DNA of 64,000 bases from Agromyces sp. LHK192 (GTDB taxonomy: Bacteria; Actinomycetota; Actinomycetes; Actinomycetales; Microbacteriaceae): NCBI RefSeq assembly GCF_004006235.1, contig NZ_CP034753.1, positions 1,364,001 through 1,428,000 on the forward strand, in the 5' to 3' direction. Shown here piece after piece: positions 9,478 to 17,268 of the stretch (position 1 is its first letter; the number at the start of each line of letters is the position of its first letter). The position numbers and the translations under genes are program-made. The notes below the pieces were generated by a model. It searched no databases. It saw only the letters and a program-made list of their open reading frames with translations, and had not been told where the DNA came from.

Positions 9478-10194
9478 GTGGCAGAGGTGCGAGCCGAACC
9501 GGGCGACGGGGGCGTCGACACGTCGGCGCCGGCGGTCGCCACCGTGGCGATCGTCGACGACCACGAGGCGGTCAGGCTCGGACTCCGTGCCGCATGCCGG
9601 GACGCGGGCTATCGGGTGCTCGCCGAATCGGCCGGGGTCGCCGAACTGCTCGAGGCCCTCGGAGACACGCCGTGCGACGTGGTCGTGCTCGACCTCTCGC
9701 TGGGCGACGGCACGACCGTCACCGACAACGTGCGCGCGGTGCTCGACCGCGGCAGTTCCGTCCTCGTGCACAGCATCGCCGACCGCGTCGCCGCCGTCCG
9801 GGAGTCGCTCGCGGCGGGGGCATCCGGCGTCATCCCGAAATCGTCGCCGACCTCCGTCGTGATCAACGCGATCGCCACCGTGGCGCGCGGCGACGTCCTG
9901 ACGAACGTCGAATGGGCGAGCGCGATCGAGGCCGACAGCGACTTCGCGAAGGCGCAGCTCGGGCGCCGCGAACGCGACGTGCTCCACCTGTACGCGTCCG
10001 GGCTCCCGCTGAAGCTCGTCGCCCAGCGACTCGGCATCGCCCACTCGACCGCGCGGGAGTACCTCGATCGCATCCGAGCGAAGTACGTCGAGGTGGGCAG
10101 GCCCGCGCCGACCAAGGTCGACCTGCTTCGCCGCGCCGTCGAGGACGGCATCCTGCCGGGGCTCGACGGCGACGTGGGAGATGTCCGCGGCTGA
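9478..10194 (+). CDS. NarL/LuxR-type response regulator
   Basis: DNA-binding response regulator of 238 aa. The receiver domain covers about residues 20-140, with acidic residues in VDDHE and the phosphoacceptor Asp72 in VVVLDLSLGDG. The output domain at about 165-230 has a LuxR-type helix-turn-helix (RRERDVLHLYASGLPLKLVA, then IAHSTAREYLDRI). GTG 9478 is chosen because AAGGGGG at 9466-9472 is well spaced. The last 14 bp overlap the start of the histidine kinase gene, so the pair is translationally coupled. The usual LuxR threonine/valine recognition residues are partly altered (STAREYL instead of STVKTHV). The signal and regulon are unknown. Confidence 0.93.
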   Translation: MAEVRAEPGDGGVDTSAPAVATVAIVDDHEAVRLGLRAACRDAGYRVLAESAGVAELLEALGDTPCDVVVLDLSLGDGTTVTDNVRAVLDRGSSVLVHSIADRVAAVRESLAAGASGVIPKSSPTSVVINAIATVARGDVLTNVEWASAIEADSDFAKAQLGRRERDVLHLYASGLPLKLVAQRLGIAHSTAREYLDRIRAKYVEVGRPAPTKVDLLRRAVEDGILPGLDGDVGDVRG

Positions 10195-11524
10195 GCCGCG
10201 GGCCCAGCGCCCGGCGACCCGTCGGCGCGCGGTGACCCGCGCCCAGGTCGAACTGGTCTCCGCGCAGGCGCTCGGGATCTTCGGGATCGTCTTCTCGGCG
10301 CAGTCCCTGCCGCAGGCCCTCGAGCAGGGTCCCGCGTTGGTGGCCGGCCTCGGGTACGTCATGATCGCCGTCGTCGACGGCGCCGCGGTGGCCGTCATGA
10401 TCGCCGTGCTCGCGCACGTGGGCATCCGCGCCGCCGCGTGGGGGTACGCGCTGGCCTTCGTCCTGGCGCTTGCGGGTTGGCCCCTGCTGGTGGCCGACCC
10501 GACCGTGCTCGGCGGCGAACGCCCGTGGTTGTACGCCCTGTGCACGGTGGCGACCACCGCCGCGGTCGTCGCGTTCCCGCTCGCCGGCGCCCTCGTGTAC
10601 ACGCTGGCCGTGCCCGTGCTGTACTGGGCCGTTCGGATGACGCCCGCCGGCGGTGGCGCCGGCTTCCTGGCATCGGGTTTCGAAGCCGTGTACGCGCTGA
10701 TCCTCGGCGTGGTCGTCCTCCTGATCGTCACGATGCTCCGCCAGGCCTCGAAGACGGTCGACCAGGCGCAGGATGCCGCGCTGCGCAGGTACGACGTCGC
10801 GGCTCGCCAGCACGCGAACGAGATCGAGCGGGTGAAGGTCGACGCGCTGGTGCACGACTCCGTGCTCACCACGCTCCTGGCCGCCGCAGCCGCCGAGCGA
10901 CCGGAACAGCAGGAACTCGCCGGGCGGATGGCCCGCGACGCCATCCGACGACTCGACGATGCCGGCGCACGTTCGCCGCGCACCTCGGACCGGGTGGCGC
11001 TGCCGGTGCTCGTCCGAAGGCTTCGTGCCGCGCTCACCACCCTCACCACGCCGTTCACGGTCCGCGTGGTCAACGCCGGTTCGGTGGAGCTCTCGGTGGA
11101 CGCGGTCGATGCGCTCTACACGGCCGCGGTGCAGGCGATGGTCAACTCGGCGCAGCACGCCGACGAACCGGGTCGTGCGACGCGCCGGGAGGTCCGCATC
11201 CGGGGCGTCCGCAACGGCGGCTGCGTGATCGAGGTCGCCGACAACGGGGTCGGATTCGATCCGACGTCGGTCTCGGAGAACCGACTCGGCCTCCGGGTCT
11301 CCATCGTCCAGCGGATGGTCGACGCCGGCGGTGCCGCGACCATCGATTCCGCGCCCGGCCGCGGAACGACGGTCGTGCTCTGCTGGCCGGCGATGACCGA
11401 GATGAATCCGGCGACGGCGAAGCCGAGGCACCCGGCGGCCGGGGCGACCGCTGCGGACGGTCCGCGTTCGCACGAGCCCGCAGCTCCGGACCCGACCGCG
11501 ACGGACCGGGAGGATCCCGCATGA
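10181..11524 (+). CDS. membrane sensor histidine kinase (NarL-partner type)
   Basis: Sensor kinase of 447 aa, cognate to the upstream regulator. The N-terminal half carries about six hydrophobic segments (residues 28-190) with almost no extracellular loop, so it probably senses the membrane or acts through a partner. A coiled linker leads to a dimerisation helix with VHDSVLTTL, where His225 is the predicted phospho-acceptor. A HATPase_c domain has the N box QAMVNSAQHA and G boxes VADNGVGFD and NRLGLRVSI. The last 60 or so residues are a disordered Ala/Pro-rich tail. The start overlaps the regulator by 14 bp, and the stop overlaps the next gene by ATGA, so three proteins are made from one message. 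Confidence 0.9.
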   Translation: MSAAEPRAQRPATRRRAVTRAQVELVSAQALGIFGIVFSAQSLPQALEQGPALVAGLGYVMIAVVDGAAVAVMIAVLAHVGIRAAAWGYALAFVLALAGWPLLVADPTVLGGERPWLYALCTVATTAAVVAFPLAGALVYTLAVPVLYWAVRMTPAGGGAGFLASGFEAVYALILGVVVLLIVTMLRQASKTVDQAQDAALRRYDVAARQHANEIERVKVDALVHDSVLTTLLAAAAAERPEQQELAGRMARDAIRRLDDAGARSPRTSDRVALPVLVRRLRAALTTLTTPFTVRVVNAGSVELSVDAVDALYTAAVQAMVNSAQHADEPGRATRREVRIRGVRNGGCVIEVADNGVGFDPTSVSENRLGLRVSIVQRMVDAGGAATIDSAPGRGTTVVLCWPAMTEMNPATAKPRHPAAGATAADGPRSHEPAAPDPTATDREDPA

Positions 11525-12546
11525 TCGGCCTCCCACGATGGCTGCTGCTGGTCTCGGCCGCGCTGTTCTCCGCCTACCACGTCCTGCTCGGGCTGGTCAC
11601 GCTGGACGTCCCCGCCGACCCAGGACCGACGATCCTCGCGATCGTGCTCTACGTCGTCGCGACGGTCCTGAGCCTCTGGCCCACCAAGCGGCTGCGGATG
11701 CCCGACTGGCTCGCAGCCACCAACCTCGCCATCGCGATCGCGATGCCCGTCGCGGTCACCTCGCAGCTCGACCCGGCCGTCGACAACGGGTACGCGACGT
11801 GGTACGTCGCGGCGACCGGCACGCTCATGACCATCACGGCGGCGAGGCGCCAGCTCGTCGCCGCCTGGCTCGGCACGGCCTGCCTCGGCATCCAGACCGT
11901 CGTCTGGGCGGGTTTCACGGCCCTGGGAAGCCTCGGCGTCATCGGCAGCATCGTGTGGGTCGCGATCGCGCACATGCTCACCACCGCGCTCGCGACGGCT
12001 GCGAGGGAGGCCAGGCGCTATGCGCAGGCCGAACGGGAGGCCGCGGCATGGCAGGCCGCGCAGGACGCGCACCTGTTCGAGGGTCGGATGCGACTCGCGC
12101 AGACCAACCGCATCGCGGCGCCGATGCTCCGGCGCATCGCCGATCTCGGCGGCGCGCTGTCGCCCGCGCAACGACGCGAGTGCCGCACCCTCGAGGCCGC
12201 CATCCGAGATGAGATCCGCGGTCGGATGCTCCTCACCGACGCCGTGCGCCGGGAGGTTCGGCTCGCCCGCGAACGCGGCATCATCGTCACGCTGCTGGAC
12301 GAGGGCGGCATCGACGACGTCGACGAGGCCACGCGCGACCGGGTGCTGTCGCAGGTGGCGGAGTCGATCGCGGCGTCGCACGCGGACCGCATCATCGCTC
12401 GGACGGCGTCGGTGCGCTCGCCCGTCGCGGTCACGGTGGTCGGGTTGGTCGCGCCGGACGGGGTCGGCGTCGAGGATCTCGACCCCGACGAGGCCGACGT
12501 CGAGTTCTGGCTCGAGATCCCGCGCGCGGCCGAGCCCGTGGCCTAG
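11521..12546 (+). CDS. membrane protein with kinase-like cytosolic helix, third member of the two-component operon (function unknown)
   Basis: Not recognised as a known family. The 341-aa product has about five hydrophobic segments in residues 5-165, an Ala/Arg/Glu-rich helix (about 165-260), and a C-terminal alpha/beta region of about 80 aa. The helix resembles the dimerisation helix of NarL-type kinases, but it has no HD phospho-acceptor pair, no N box and no glycine-rich ATP lid. It looks like a kinase paralogue that has lost catalysis. It overlaps the kinase gene by 4 nt (ATGA), so it is made stoichiometrically with it. A role as a sensory partner or inhibitor of the kinase is inference. 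It is followed by a strong hairpin, marking the operon end. Confidence 0.8.
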   Translation: MIGLPRWLLLVSAALFSAYHVLLGLVTLDVPADPGPTILAIVLYVVATVLSLWPTKRLRMPDWLAATNLAIAIAMPVAVTSQLDPAVDNGYATWYVAATGTLMTITAARRQLVAAWLGTACLGIQTVVWAGFTALGSLGVIGSIVWVAIAHMLTTALATAAREARRYAQAEREAAAWQAAQDAHLFEGRMRLAQTNRIAAPMLRRIADLGGALSPAQRRECRTLEAAIRDEIRGRMLLTDAVRREVRLARERGIIVTLLDEGGIDDVDEATRDRVLSQVAESIAASHADRIIARTASVRSPVAVTVVGLVAPDGVGVEDLDPDEADVEFWLEIPRAAEPVA

Positions 12547-12560
12547 CCCGGAACGAGAGA

Positions 12561-12588
12561 GAGGGCCGGTCGAATCCGACCGGCCCTC
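12561..12588 (+). terminator. strong hairpin terminator of the two-component operon
   Basis: A 12-bp perfect stem (GAGGGCCGGTCG / CGACCGGCCCTC) with a 4-nt loop starts 15 nt after the stop codon of the preceding gene. There is no clear U-tract, which is usual for high-GC actinobacteria. Confidence 0.75.
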
Positions 12589-12674
12589 ATCAAGCCCGAG
12601 TCACGGCGACAACCCGAATATCGCCCTGACTCGCCCCTTGTTCAGCGAAGCCGGTTACCCATCCGACGACGCGA

Positions 12675-12764
12675 GCGGCGTGACGCCGCATACCCATAAT
12701 GGGGGACTTGCGCTCCGTGCGTTAGTCGGCTTTTTGGGGGACACGCTCAGCCGTCGAGGGGGAC
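12675..12764. repeat. inverted repeat plus three GGGGGAC direct repeats in a convergent intergenic region
   Basis: The 223-bp gap between the operon terminator side and the carboxylase epsilon gene holds a perfect inverted repeat GCGGCGT-g-ACGCCGC (12675-12689). It also holds an inverted repeat CCCAT-a-ATGGG just after it, and GGGGGAC at 12701-12707, 12736-12742 and 12758-12764. The genes on both sides point into the gap, so it is not an obvious promoter. A small RNA or regulator-binding region is possible; I see no coding frame. Confidence 0.5.
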
Positions 12765-12769
12765 CCGGC

Positions 12770-12991
12770 TCATCGACCCCAGGCGGCCCAGCGGCCGTGC
12801 CCCGGAGTGAGCGGGGTGCGCAGCGCGCCCGCGCCGCGGATCCAGGCCGCGTGGTCGCGGTCCTCGGCCGAGGGCGCCTCGGCCGAGGCCTGTGCGAGCA
12901 CGGCGGTCAGGACCGCGGTCGTCGCGGCCGCCTCGTGGTCGGTCACGGGGGTCAGGAACCCGATCGCGGGAACCGTGGACTCGTCGCTCAT
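12770..12991 (-). CDS. accE: acyl-CoA carboxylase epsilon subunit
   Basis: Small 73-residue subunit that stabilises the alpha-beta acyl-CoA carboxylase complex in actinobacteria. The middle is Ala/Glu-rich and the C-terminus shows the epsilon signature: a Trp followed by an LRTPLTPGHGRWAAWGR tail, which in characterised enzymes packs on the beta subunit. It lies 8 bp downstream of the beta-subunit gene on the same strand, the expected operon position. Sequence conservation is low in this family, so position and the C-terminal tail carry the assignment. Confidence 0.85.
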   Translation of the reverse strand: MSDESTVPAIGFLTPVTDHEAAATTAVLTAVLAQASAEAPSAEDRDHAAWIRGAGALRTPLTPGHGRWAAWGR

Positions 12992-12999
12992 CGTGCCTC

Positions 13000-14601
13000 C
13001 TACAGCGGGATGTTGCCGTGCTTCTTCGGCGGCAGCGCCGCCCGCTTGGTCCGGAGCATCCGCAGCGCCTTCACGACCGAGACGCGGGTCGCTGCCGGCT
13101 CGATGACGCCGTCGAGCTCGCCGCGTTCGGCGGCGAGGAAGGGGGATGCGACGTTGTAGGTGTACTCGTTCGCGAGCTGCGTGCGCACCGCCGCGACGTC
13201 CTCGCCGGCCTCCTCAGCGCGCTTGATCTCGCCTCGGTACAGGATGTTCACGGCGCCCTGACCGCCCATGACGGCGATCTCCGCGGTCGGCCACGCGAGG
13301 TTGATGTCGGCCCCGAGCTGCTTCGAGCCCATGACGATGTAGGCGCCGCCGTACGCCTTGCGGGTGATGACGGTGACGAGCGGCACGGTCGCCTCGGCGT
13401 ACGCGTAGAGCAGCTTCGCGCCGCGGCGGATGACGCCGGTCCACTCCTGGTCGGTGCCGGGCAGGTAACCGGGGACGTCCACGAGGGTCAGGATCGGGAT
13501 GCCGAACGCGTCGCAGAATCGCACGAACCGTGCAGCCTTCTCGCCGGCGGCGATGTTCAGCGTGCCGGCCATCTGGCTCGGCTGGTTCGCGATGATGCCG
13601 ACCGAGCGGCCCTCGACGCGCGCGAACCCGATCACGATGTTCGGCGCGAAGAGCGGCTGCACCTCGAGGAAGTCGCCGCCGTCGACGATGCCCTCGATGA
13701 CCGCGTGCATGTCGTACGGCTGGTTGGGCGAATCGGGGATCACATGATCGAGTCGTCGGTCGGCGTCGGTGATCTCGAGTTCGGGCTCGGCGTCGTACGC
13801 CGGTGGCTCGGTGAGATTGTTGTCGGGGAGGAACGACACGAGCGTGCGCGCGTAGTCGAGCGCGTCGGACTCGTCGCTCGCGAGGTAGTGCGCGACGCCG
13901 GAGACGGCGTTGTGCGTGAGCGCCCCGCCGAGCTCCTCCATGCCGACGTCCTCGCCGGTGACCGTCTTGATGACGTCGGGGCCGGTCACGAACATCTGGC
14001 TCGTCTTGTCGACCATGATCACGAAGTCGGTGAGCGCGGGGGAGTACACGGCACCGCCGGCGGCCGGGCCGCAGACGATCGAGATCTGCGGGATCACGCC
14101 GGACGCCTGGGTGTTGCGGCGGAAGATCTCGCCGTACTTGCCGAGCGCGACGACGCCCTCCTGGATCCGAGCGCCGCCGGAGTCGAGGATGCCGATGATC
14201 GGGACCCCGGTCTTCAGCGCCAGGTCCATCACCTTGATGATCTTCTCGCCCGCGACCTCGCCGAGCGAACCGCCGAAGATCGTGAAGTCCTGCGAGTACA
14301 CGGCGACCTGCCGGCCGTGGATGGTGCCGGTGCCCGTGACGACCGCGTCGCCGTAGGGCCGCTTGGCCTCCATGCCGAACGCGTGCGTCCGATGCCGGAC
14401 GAACTCGTCGAGCTCGACGAACGAGCCCGGGTCGAGCAGTTCCGCGATGCGCTCGCGGGCGGTCATCTTGCCCTTGGCGTGCTGCTTCTCGATCGCTGCC
14501 TCGCCCGATGCCGTCACGGCTTCGTGGTAGCGCTGCTTGAGATCGGCGAGCTTGCCTGCGGTGGTGGAGAGGTCGGGGCCGTCGAGGGTCGGTTCGGTCA
14601 C
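13000..14601 (-). CDS. accD5: acyl-CoA carboxylase beta subunit (propionyl/acetyl-CoA carboxyltransferase)
   Basis: Transfers the carboxyl group from biotin to acyl-CoA. The 533-aa protein contains both crotonase-like halves. The first has [17 protein letters not shown], the oxyanion-hole region [10 protein letters not shown] and [11 protein letters not shown]. The second has [11 protein letters not shown] and the tyrosine/glycine-rich [14 protein letters not shown] stretch, followed by [12 protein letters not shown]. In-frame GTG codons exist at 14610 and 14601. TAGAGT at 14609-14614 (minus strand) sits 7 nt before GTG 14601 and marks that start as leaderless, so I chose it. The gene is upstream of accE by 8 bp and divergent from birA, whose product biotinylates the alpha subunit. 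The number in the symbol follows the mycobacterial propionyl-CoA carboxylase; the acyl chain preference is not proven. Confidence 0.95.
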   Translation of the reverse strand: MTEPTLDGPDLSTTAGKLADLKQRYHEAVTASGEAAIEKQHAKGKMTARERIAELLDPGSFVELDEFVRHRTHAFGMEAKRPYGDAVVTGTGTIHGRQVAVYSQDFTIFGGSLGEVAGEKIIKVMDLALKTGVPIIGILDSGGARIQEGVVALGKYGEIFRRNTQASGVIPQISIVCGPAAGGAVYSPALTDFVIMVDKTSQMFVTGPDVIKTVTGEDVGMEELGGALTHNAVSGVAHYLASDESDALDYARTLVSFLPDNNLTEPPAYDAEPELEITDADRRLDHVIPDSPNQPYDMHAVIEGIVDGGDFLEVQPLFAPNIVIGFARVEGRSVGIIANQPSQMAGTLNIAAGEKAARFVRFCDAFGIPILTLVDVPGYLPGTDQEWTGVIRRGAKLLYAYAEATVPLVTVITRKAYGGAYIVMGSKQLGADINLAWPTAEIAVMGGQGAVNILYRGEIKRAEEAGEDVAAVRTQLANEYTYNVASPFLAAERGELDGVIEPAATRVSVVKALRMLRTKRAALPPKKHGNIPL

Positions 14602-14608
14602 GCGCTTC

Positions 14609-14614
14609 ACTCTA
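14609..14614 (-). promoter_or_regulatory. -10 element for leaderless accD transcription
   Basis: TAGAGT on the minus strand, followed by 7 nt and GTG 14601, fits the actinobacterial TANNNT-N6/7-start pattern. It decides the beta-subunit start. Confidence 0.55.
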
Positions 14615-14670
14615 CCGGCGCCCTGTGCGGCCACTTCGTTGACGGATTCCTACAAATCGCGGGCGGACAC

Positions 14671-14676
14671 TAGCCT
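14671..14676 (+). promoter_or_regulatory. -10 element for birA
   Basis: TAGCCT lies 29 nt before ATG 14706, leaving a short leader with GGAGAGG at 14692-14698 as ribosome binding site. No good -35 hexamer is visible. Confidence 0.4.
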
Positions 14677-14705
14677 GAAACCCACACGGGATGGAGAGGT
14701 GCCGC

Positions 14706-15608
14706 ATGGAATGGGATCGGTCGCGCGAGGTGGTGCCGAAACTCGTCGTCCTCGAGCGCGTCGGCTCGACGAACGACGAGATGCGCCGGGCGATCGAGAC
14801 GTCGGATGCCTCGGACTGGCCGCACGGCTCCGTCATCGTCACCGACGACCAGACGCAGGGCCGGGGGCGGCTCGGCCGCACCTGGCTCGCACCGACCGGC
14901 AAGACCCTCGCCATCTCCGTCGCGGTGCGGCCCGACGGCCCGGACGGCGTGCGGTTGCCGATCGACGCGTACGGCTGGCTTCCCCTGATCGCGGGGGCGG
15001 CCATGACCGAGGCCGTACGCGGCGCCGTCGCGGCGGCATCCGAGGCCGCGGCATCCGACGCCGGGGAATCCGGCTCCCGGGCAACCGACGCCGCGGCATC
15101 CGACGCCGGCGGCGGCGTCGACGTGGCGTTGAAGTGGCCCAACGACGTGCTCGTCTCCGGGTACAAGGTCTGCGGCATCCTCTGCGAACTCCTGCCGGTC
15201 ACCGGCGCGGAGCACGGTGACCCGCCCGCCGTGGTCGTGGGCGCCGGACTGAACCTCACGCTCGATGAACACGACCTGCCGACGCTCACCTCCACGTCGC
15301 TCCTGCTCGCGACCGGTCGTCGCCCCGACGCCGACGCCGTGCTCGCCGACTACCTCGAGCGCTTCCTCTCCCTCGTCGCCGAGCTCTCGGCCGCCGAGGG
15401 CGACGCCGTCGCCTGCGGCATCGCCGACCGGGTCGCCGAGCTCTGCGGCACGCTCGGCGAGGAGGTCAGGGTCGAACTGCCCGGCGACGCCGAGCTCGTC
15501 GGCACCGCGGAGCGCCTGGACCGCGACGGCCGGCTCGTGGTGCGCGAACGGGAGAATGGCGAGCCGCAGGCTGTCGCCGCCGGGGATGTGACCCACCTGC
15601 GCTATTAA
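14706..15608 (+). CDS. birA: biotin--[acetyl-CoA-carboxylase] ligase
   Basis: Activates biotin to biotinyl-AMP and attaches it to the BCCP lysine of the carboxylase alpha subunit. The 300-aa protein lacks an N-terminal DNA-binding domain (class I type). Signatures: GSTNDEMR at 20-27, the biotin-binding loop GRGRLGRTW at 52-60, KWPNDVL at 143-149 and SGYKVCGIL at 151-159; a C-terminal SH3-like domain closes it. Between about residues 107 and 137 there is an Ala/Ser/Asp-rich low-complexity insertion built from two near-identical AAASDAG units, not present in typical BirA. ATG 14706 is used instead of ATG 14691 because GGAGAGG lies between them. Confidence 0.93.
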   Translation: MEWDRSREVVPKLVVLERVGSTNDEMRRAIETSDASDWPHGSVIVTDDQTQGRGRLGRTWLAPTGKTLAISVAVRPDGPDGVRLPIDAYGWLPLIAGAAMTEAVRGAVAAASEAAASDAGESGSRATDAAASDAGGGVDVALKWPNDVLVSGYKVCGILCELLPVTGAEHGDPPAVVVGAGLNLTLDEHDLPTLTSTSLLLATGRRPDADAVLADYLERFLSLVAELSAAEGDAVACGIADRVAELCGTLGEEVRVELPGDAELVGTAERLDRDGRLVVRERENGEPQAVAAGDVTHLRY

Positions 15609-15767
15609 TGGGCGTATGAGTCGAGCCCGCGCACGAGGGCAGGCCGGGCCGGCGCCCGATCCTGCGGCGTCATCGGCGCGACCGGTCGATCCGGTCGCGA
15701 CGGATGCCGTGCGCACCGAGGCCGGCCGACCCGCGGGGCGGGGGCCGCGCCGGCCGGTCCGGAGCGG

Positions 15768-16274
15768 GTGGTCGCCCGCGTCCGTCGCCACGCCCGCGTG
15801 CTCGTCCTGCCCGCCCTCGTGTTCATCGTCGTCGCCGGCGTCACCGGGTACGCCGCGTTCTGGTTCCCCGACGTGTGGCAGCGTGTCGCAGTCGGTGCCG
15901 CCGCGCTGCTCATCGTGCTCGTCGCGTGCGTGCTGCCGCTCCTCTCGTGGCTGACCCGTCGGACCACGATCACCACCCGGCGGATCATCGAGCGCTCGGG
16001 CATCTTCGTGCGGGTCCGCCGTGAGCTGCTGCTCACCCGCGGCTACGACCTCACCGTGCGCCAGACTCCGATGCAACGCGCGTTCGGTTCCGGGGACGTC
16101 CGCATCAACACCGGCCACGAGCGGCCGTTCGTCCTCCGCGACGTGCCGAAGCCCGTGCTCGTGCAGGCGGCGCTCGGCGAACTCATGGGTTCCTCGCAGT
16201 CGGTCGTCGCCGAACATCGCCGCGCCGCGCAGTCGATCGGCGATGGCGACACGATCGCCTGGGGCAGCCGGTAG
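15768..16274 (+). CDS. PH-domain (bPH2) membrane protein; 5' end possibly frameshifted
   Basis: Small membrane protein of the actinobacterial family found between birA and gtrA/purK (compare Rv3278c). Two hydrophobic segments (about residues 11-32 and 40-60) precede a bacterial PH-like domain with TRRTTITTRRIIERSGIF and GDVRINTG, then a polar tail. GTG 15768, with GGAG at 15761-15764, is the only usable start in this frame. However, the conserved segment ERVVARVRRHAR begins before it, and the same frame is open back to 15609 without a start codon. ATG 15616 begins a different frame that stays open over this stretch. A frameshift (real or sequencing error) near the G-rich run at 15733-15745 is therefore possible. 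Function is unknown. Confidence 0.75.
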   Translation: MVARVRRHARVLVLPALVFIVVAGVTGYAAFWFPDVWQRVAVGAAALLIVLVACVLPLLSWLTRRTTITTRRIIERSGIFVRVRRELLLTRGYDLTVRQTPMQRAFGSGDVRINTGHERPFVLRDVPKPVLVQAALGELMGSSQSVVAEHRRAAQSIGDGDTIAWGSR

Positions 16275-16431
16275 CCGGTAGCCGGCAGGTGACGGCCGGC
16301 GACCGGCCGGTGCCGCGCGGACCCTCGCGGGCGAATGCGGAGGCCCGTTCGTCCGTGGACCGGGCCGCGAGCGCGTACAGTTGTCGGTCGGCGCTCGCGT
16401 GAACCCCGACGCGAGCGCGAGGGAGGACGAC

Positions 16432-17268
16432 TTGGACGAGTGCATCCACGGCTTCGATGACGGCATGTGCGCCATCTGCTTTCCGCCGAAGGAACCCGAG
16501 CGCCCCGAGCCCGCGCCGGCGACCCGCGCCGCGCGTGCGCCGCGCCTCTCGTCGACCCGCGTCGCGTCGGGCGGCCGCACCGCTCGACCCGCGTCGTCCC
16601 GCGCCTCGCGCCCGCTGACCGAGCCGCCGGTGGATGCCGGTGCCATGCGCGTCTACCACGCGACCCACCTCGACAACCTCGCCCGCATCCTCGGCTCCGG
16701 CGCGATCCTCGCCGACGCCGGCGCGAATCCCGCGAATCCCGCCGTCGACGTCGCAGCGCCCGCCGCGCGTGCGTTCCGCCGCGAGACCGAGTTCGACGGG
16801 ACAGGGGCCCCGATCGCCGCGTTCGTCCCGTTCTACCTCAGCACCGAGGCGCCGCTGTGGGTCGCCGTGCGCGACGGCGAACCCGACCCGAGGCTCGCGA
16901 CCGACGAGTCGGGTATGCGTCCGGCCGCCGACTTCGTGCTCCTGGTCAGCTCGGTCGCCCAGGCCCTCGGGGCGCGGAGCGCCGTGGAGGGCCAGGTCGT
17001 GGTGTCCACCGTCGACCCCGCGCTGCCGGGCTCGCAGTCCGTCGTCGGATGGGCGGACGCCGAGCGGATGCTCCGTCGTCTGTCCCTGGACGACGACGCG
17101 CTGGCGGCCGCCGAGTACCTCGTCCGCGACGAGGTGCCGCTCGAGCGGATCCAGGTCATCGCGGTCGCGAACGACCGGGTGCGCGATCGCGTCCGGTCGG
17201 CGCTCACCGCCGTCGGGATCAAGGCCCGAGTCGCCGTGTATCCGCCGTGGTTCCTGCCGACGGCGTAG
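16432..17268 (+). CDS. DarT-like ADP-ribosyltransferase (DUF4433) with N-terminal zinc-binding-like motif
   Basis: Members of the DarT family ADP-ribosylate thymidine bases in single-stranded DNA using NAD+. In this 278-aa protein the NAD-binding start of the domain is YHATHLDNLARI at 75-86, followed by VPFYLSTEAPLW at 132-143. The C-terminal AAEYLVRDEVPLERI carries Glu228 in the position of the catalytic glutamate. The first 20 residues hold C4-x-H6-x6-C13-x2-C16, a compact zinc-ribbon-like knot, joined by a disordered Arg/Pro/Ala linker. TTG 16432 is chosen because GGGAGG at 16421-16426 is 5 nt upstream; an earlier TTG at 16381 coincides with a TACAGT -10 candidate (16376-16381). No DarG macrodomain antitoxin lies next to it, so a toxin role is doubtful. 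Its 3' end overlaps the convergent gtrA-like gene by 50 bp. Confidence 0.78.
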   Translation: MDECIHGFDDGMCAICFPPKEPERPEPAPATRAARAPRLSSTRVASGGRTARPASSRASRPLTEPPVDAGAMRVYHATHLDNLARILGSGAILADAGANPANPAVDVAAPAARAFRRETEFDGTGAPIAAFVPFYLSTEAPLWVAVRDGEPDPRLATDESGMRPAADFVLLVSSVAQALGARSAVEGQVVVSTVDPALPGSQSVVGWADAERMLRRLSLDDDALAAAEYLVRDEVPLERIQVIAVANDRVRDRVRSALTAVGIKARVAVYPPWFLPTA

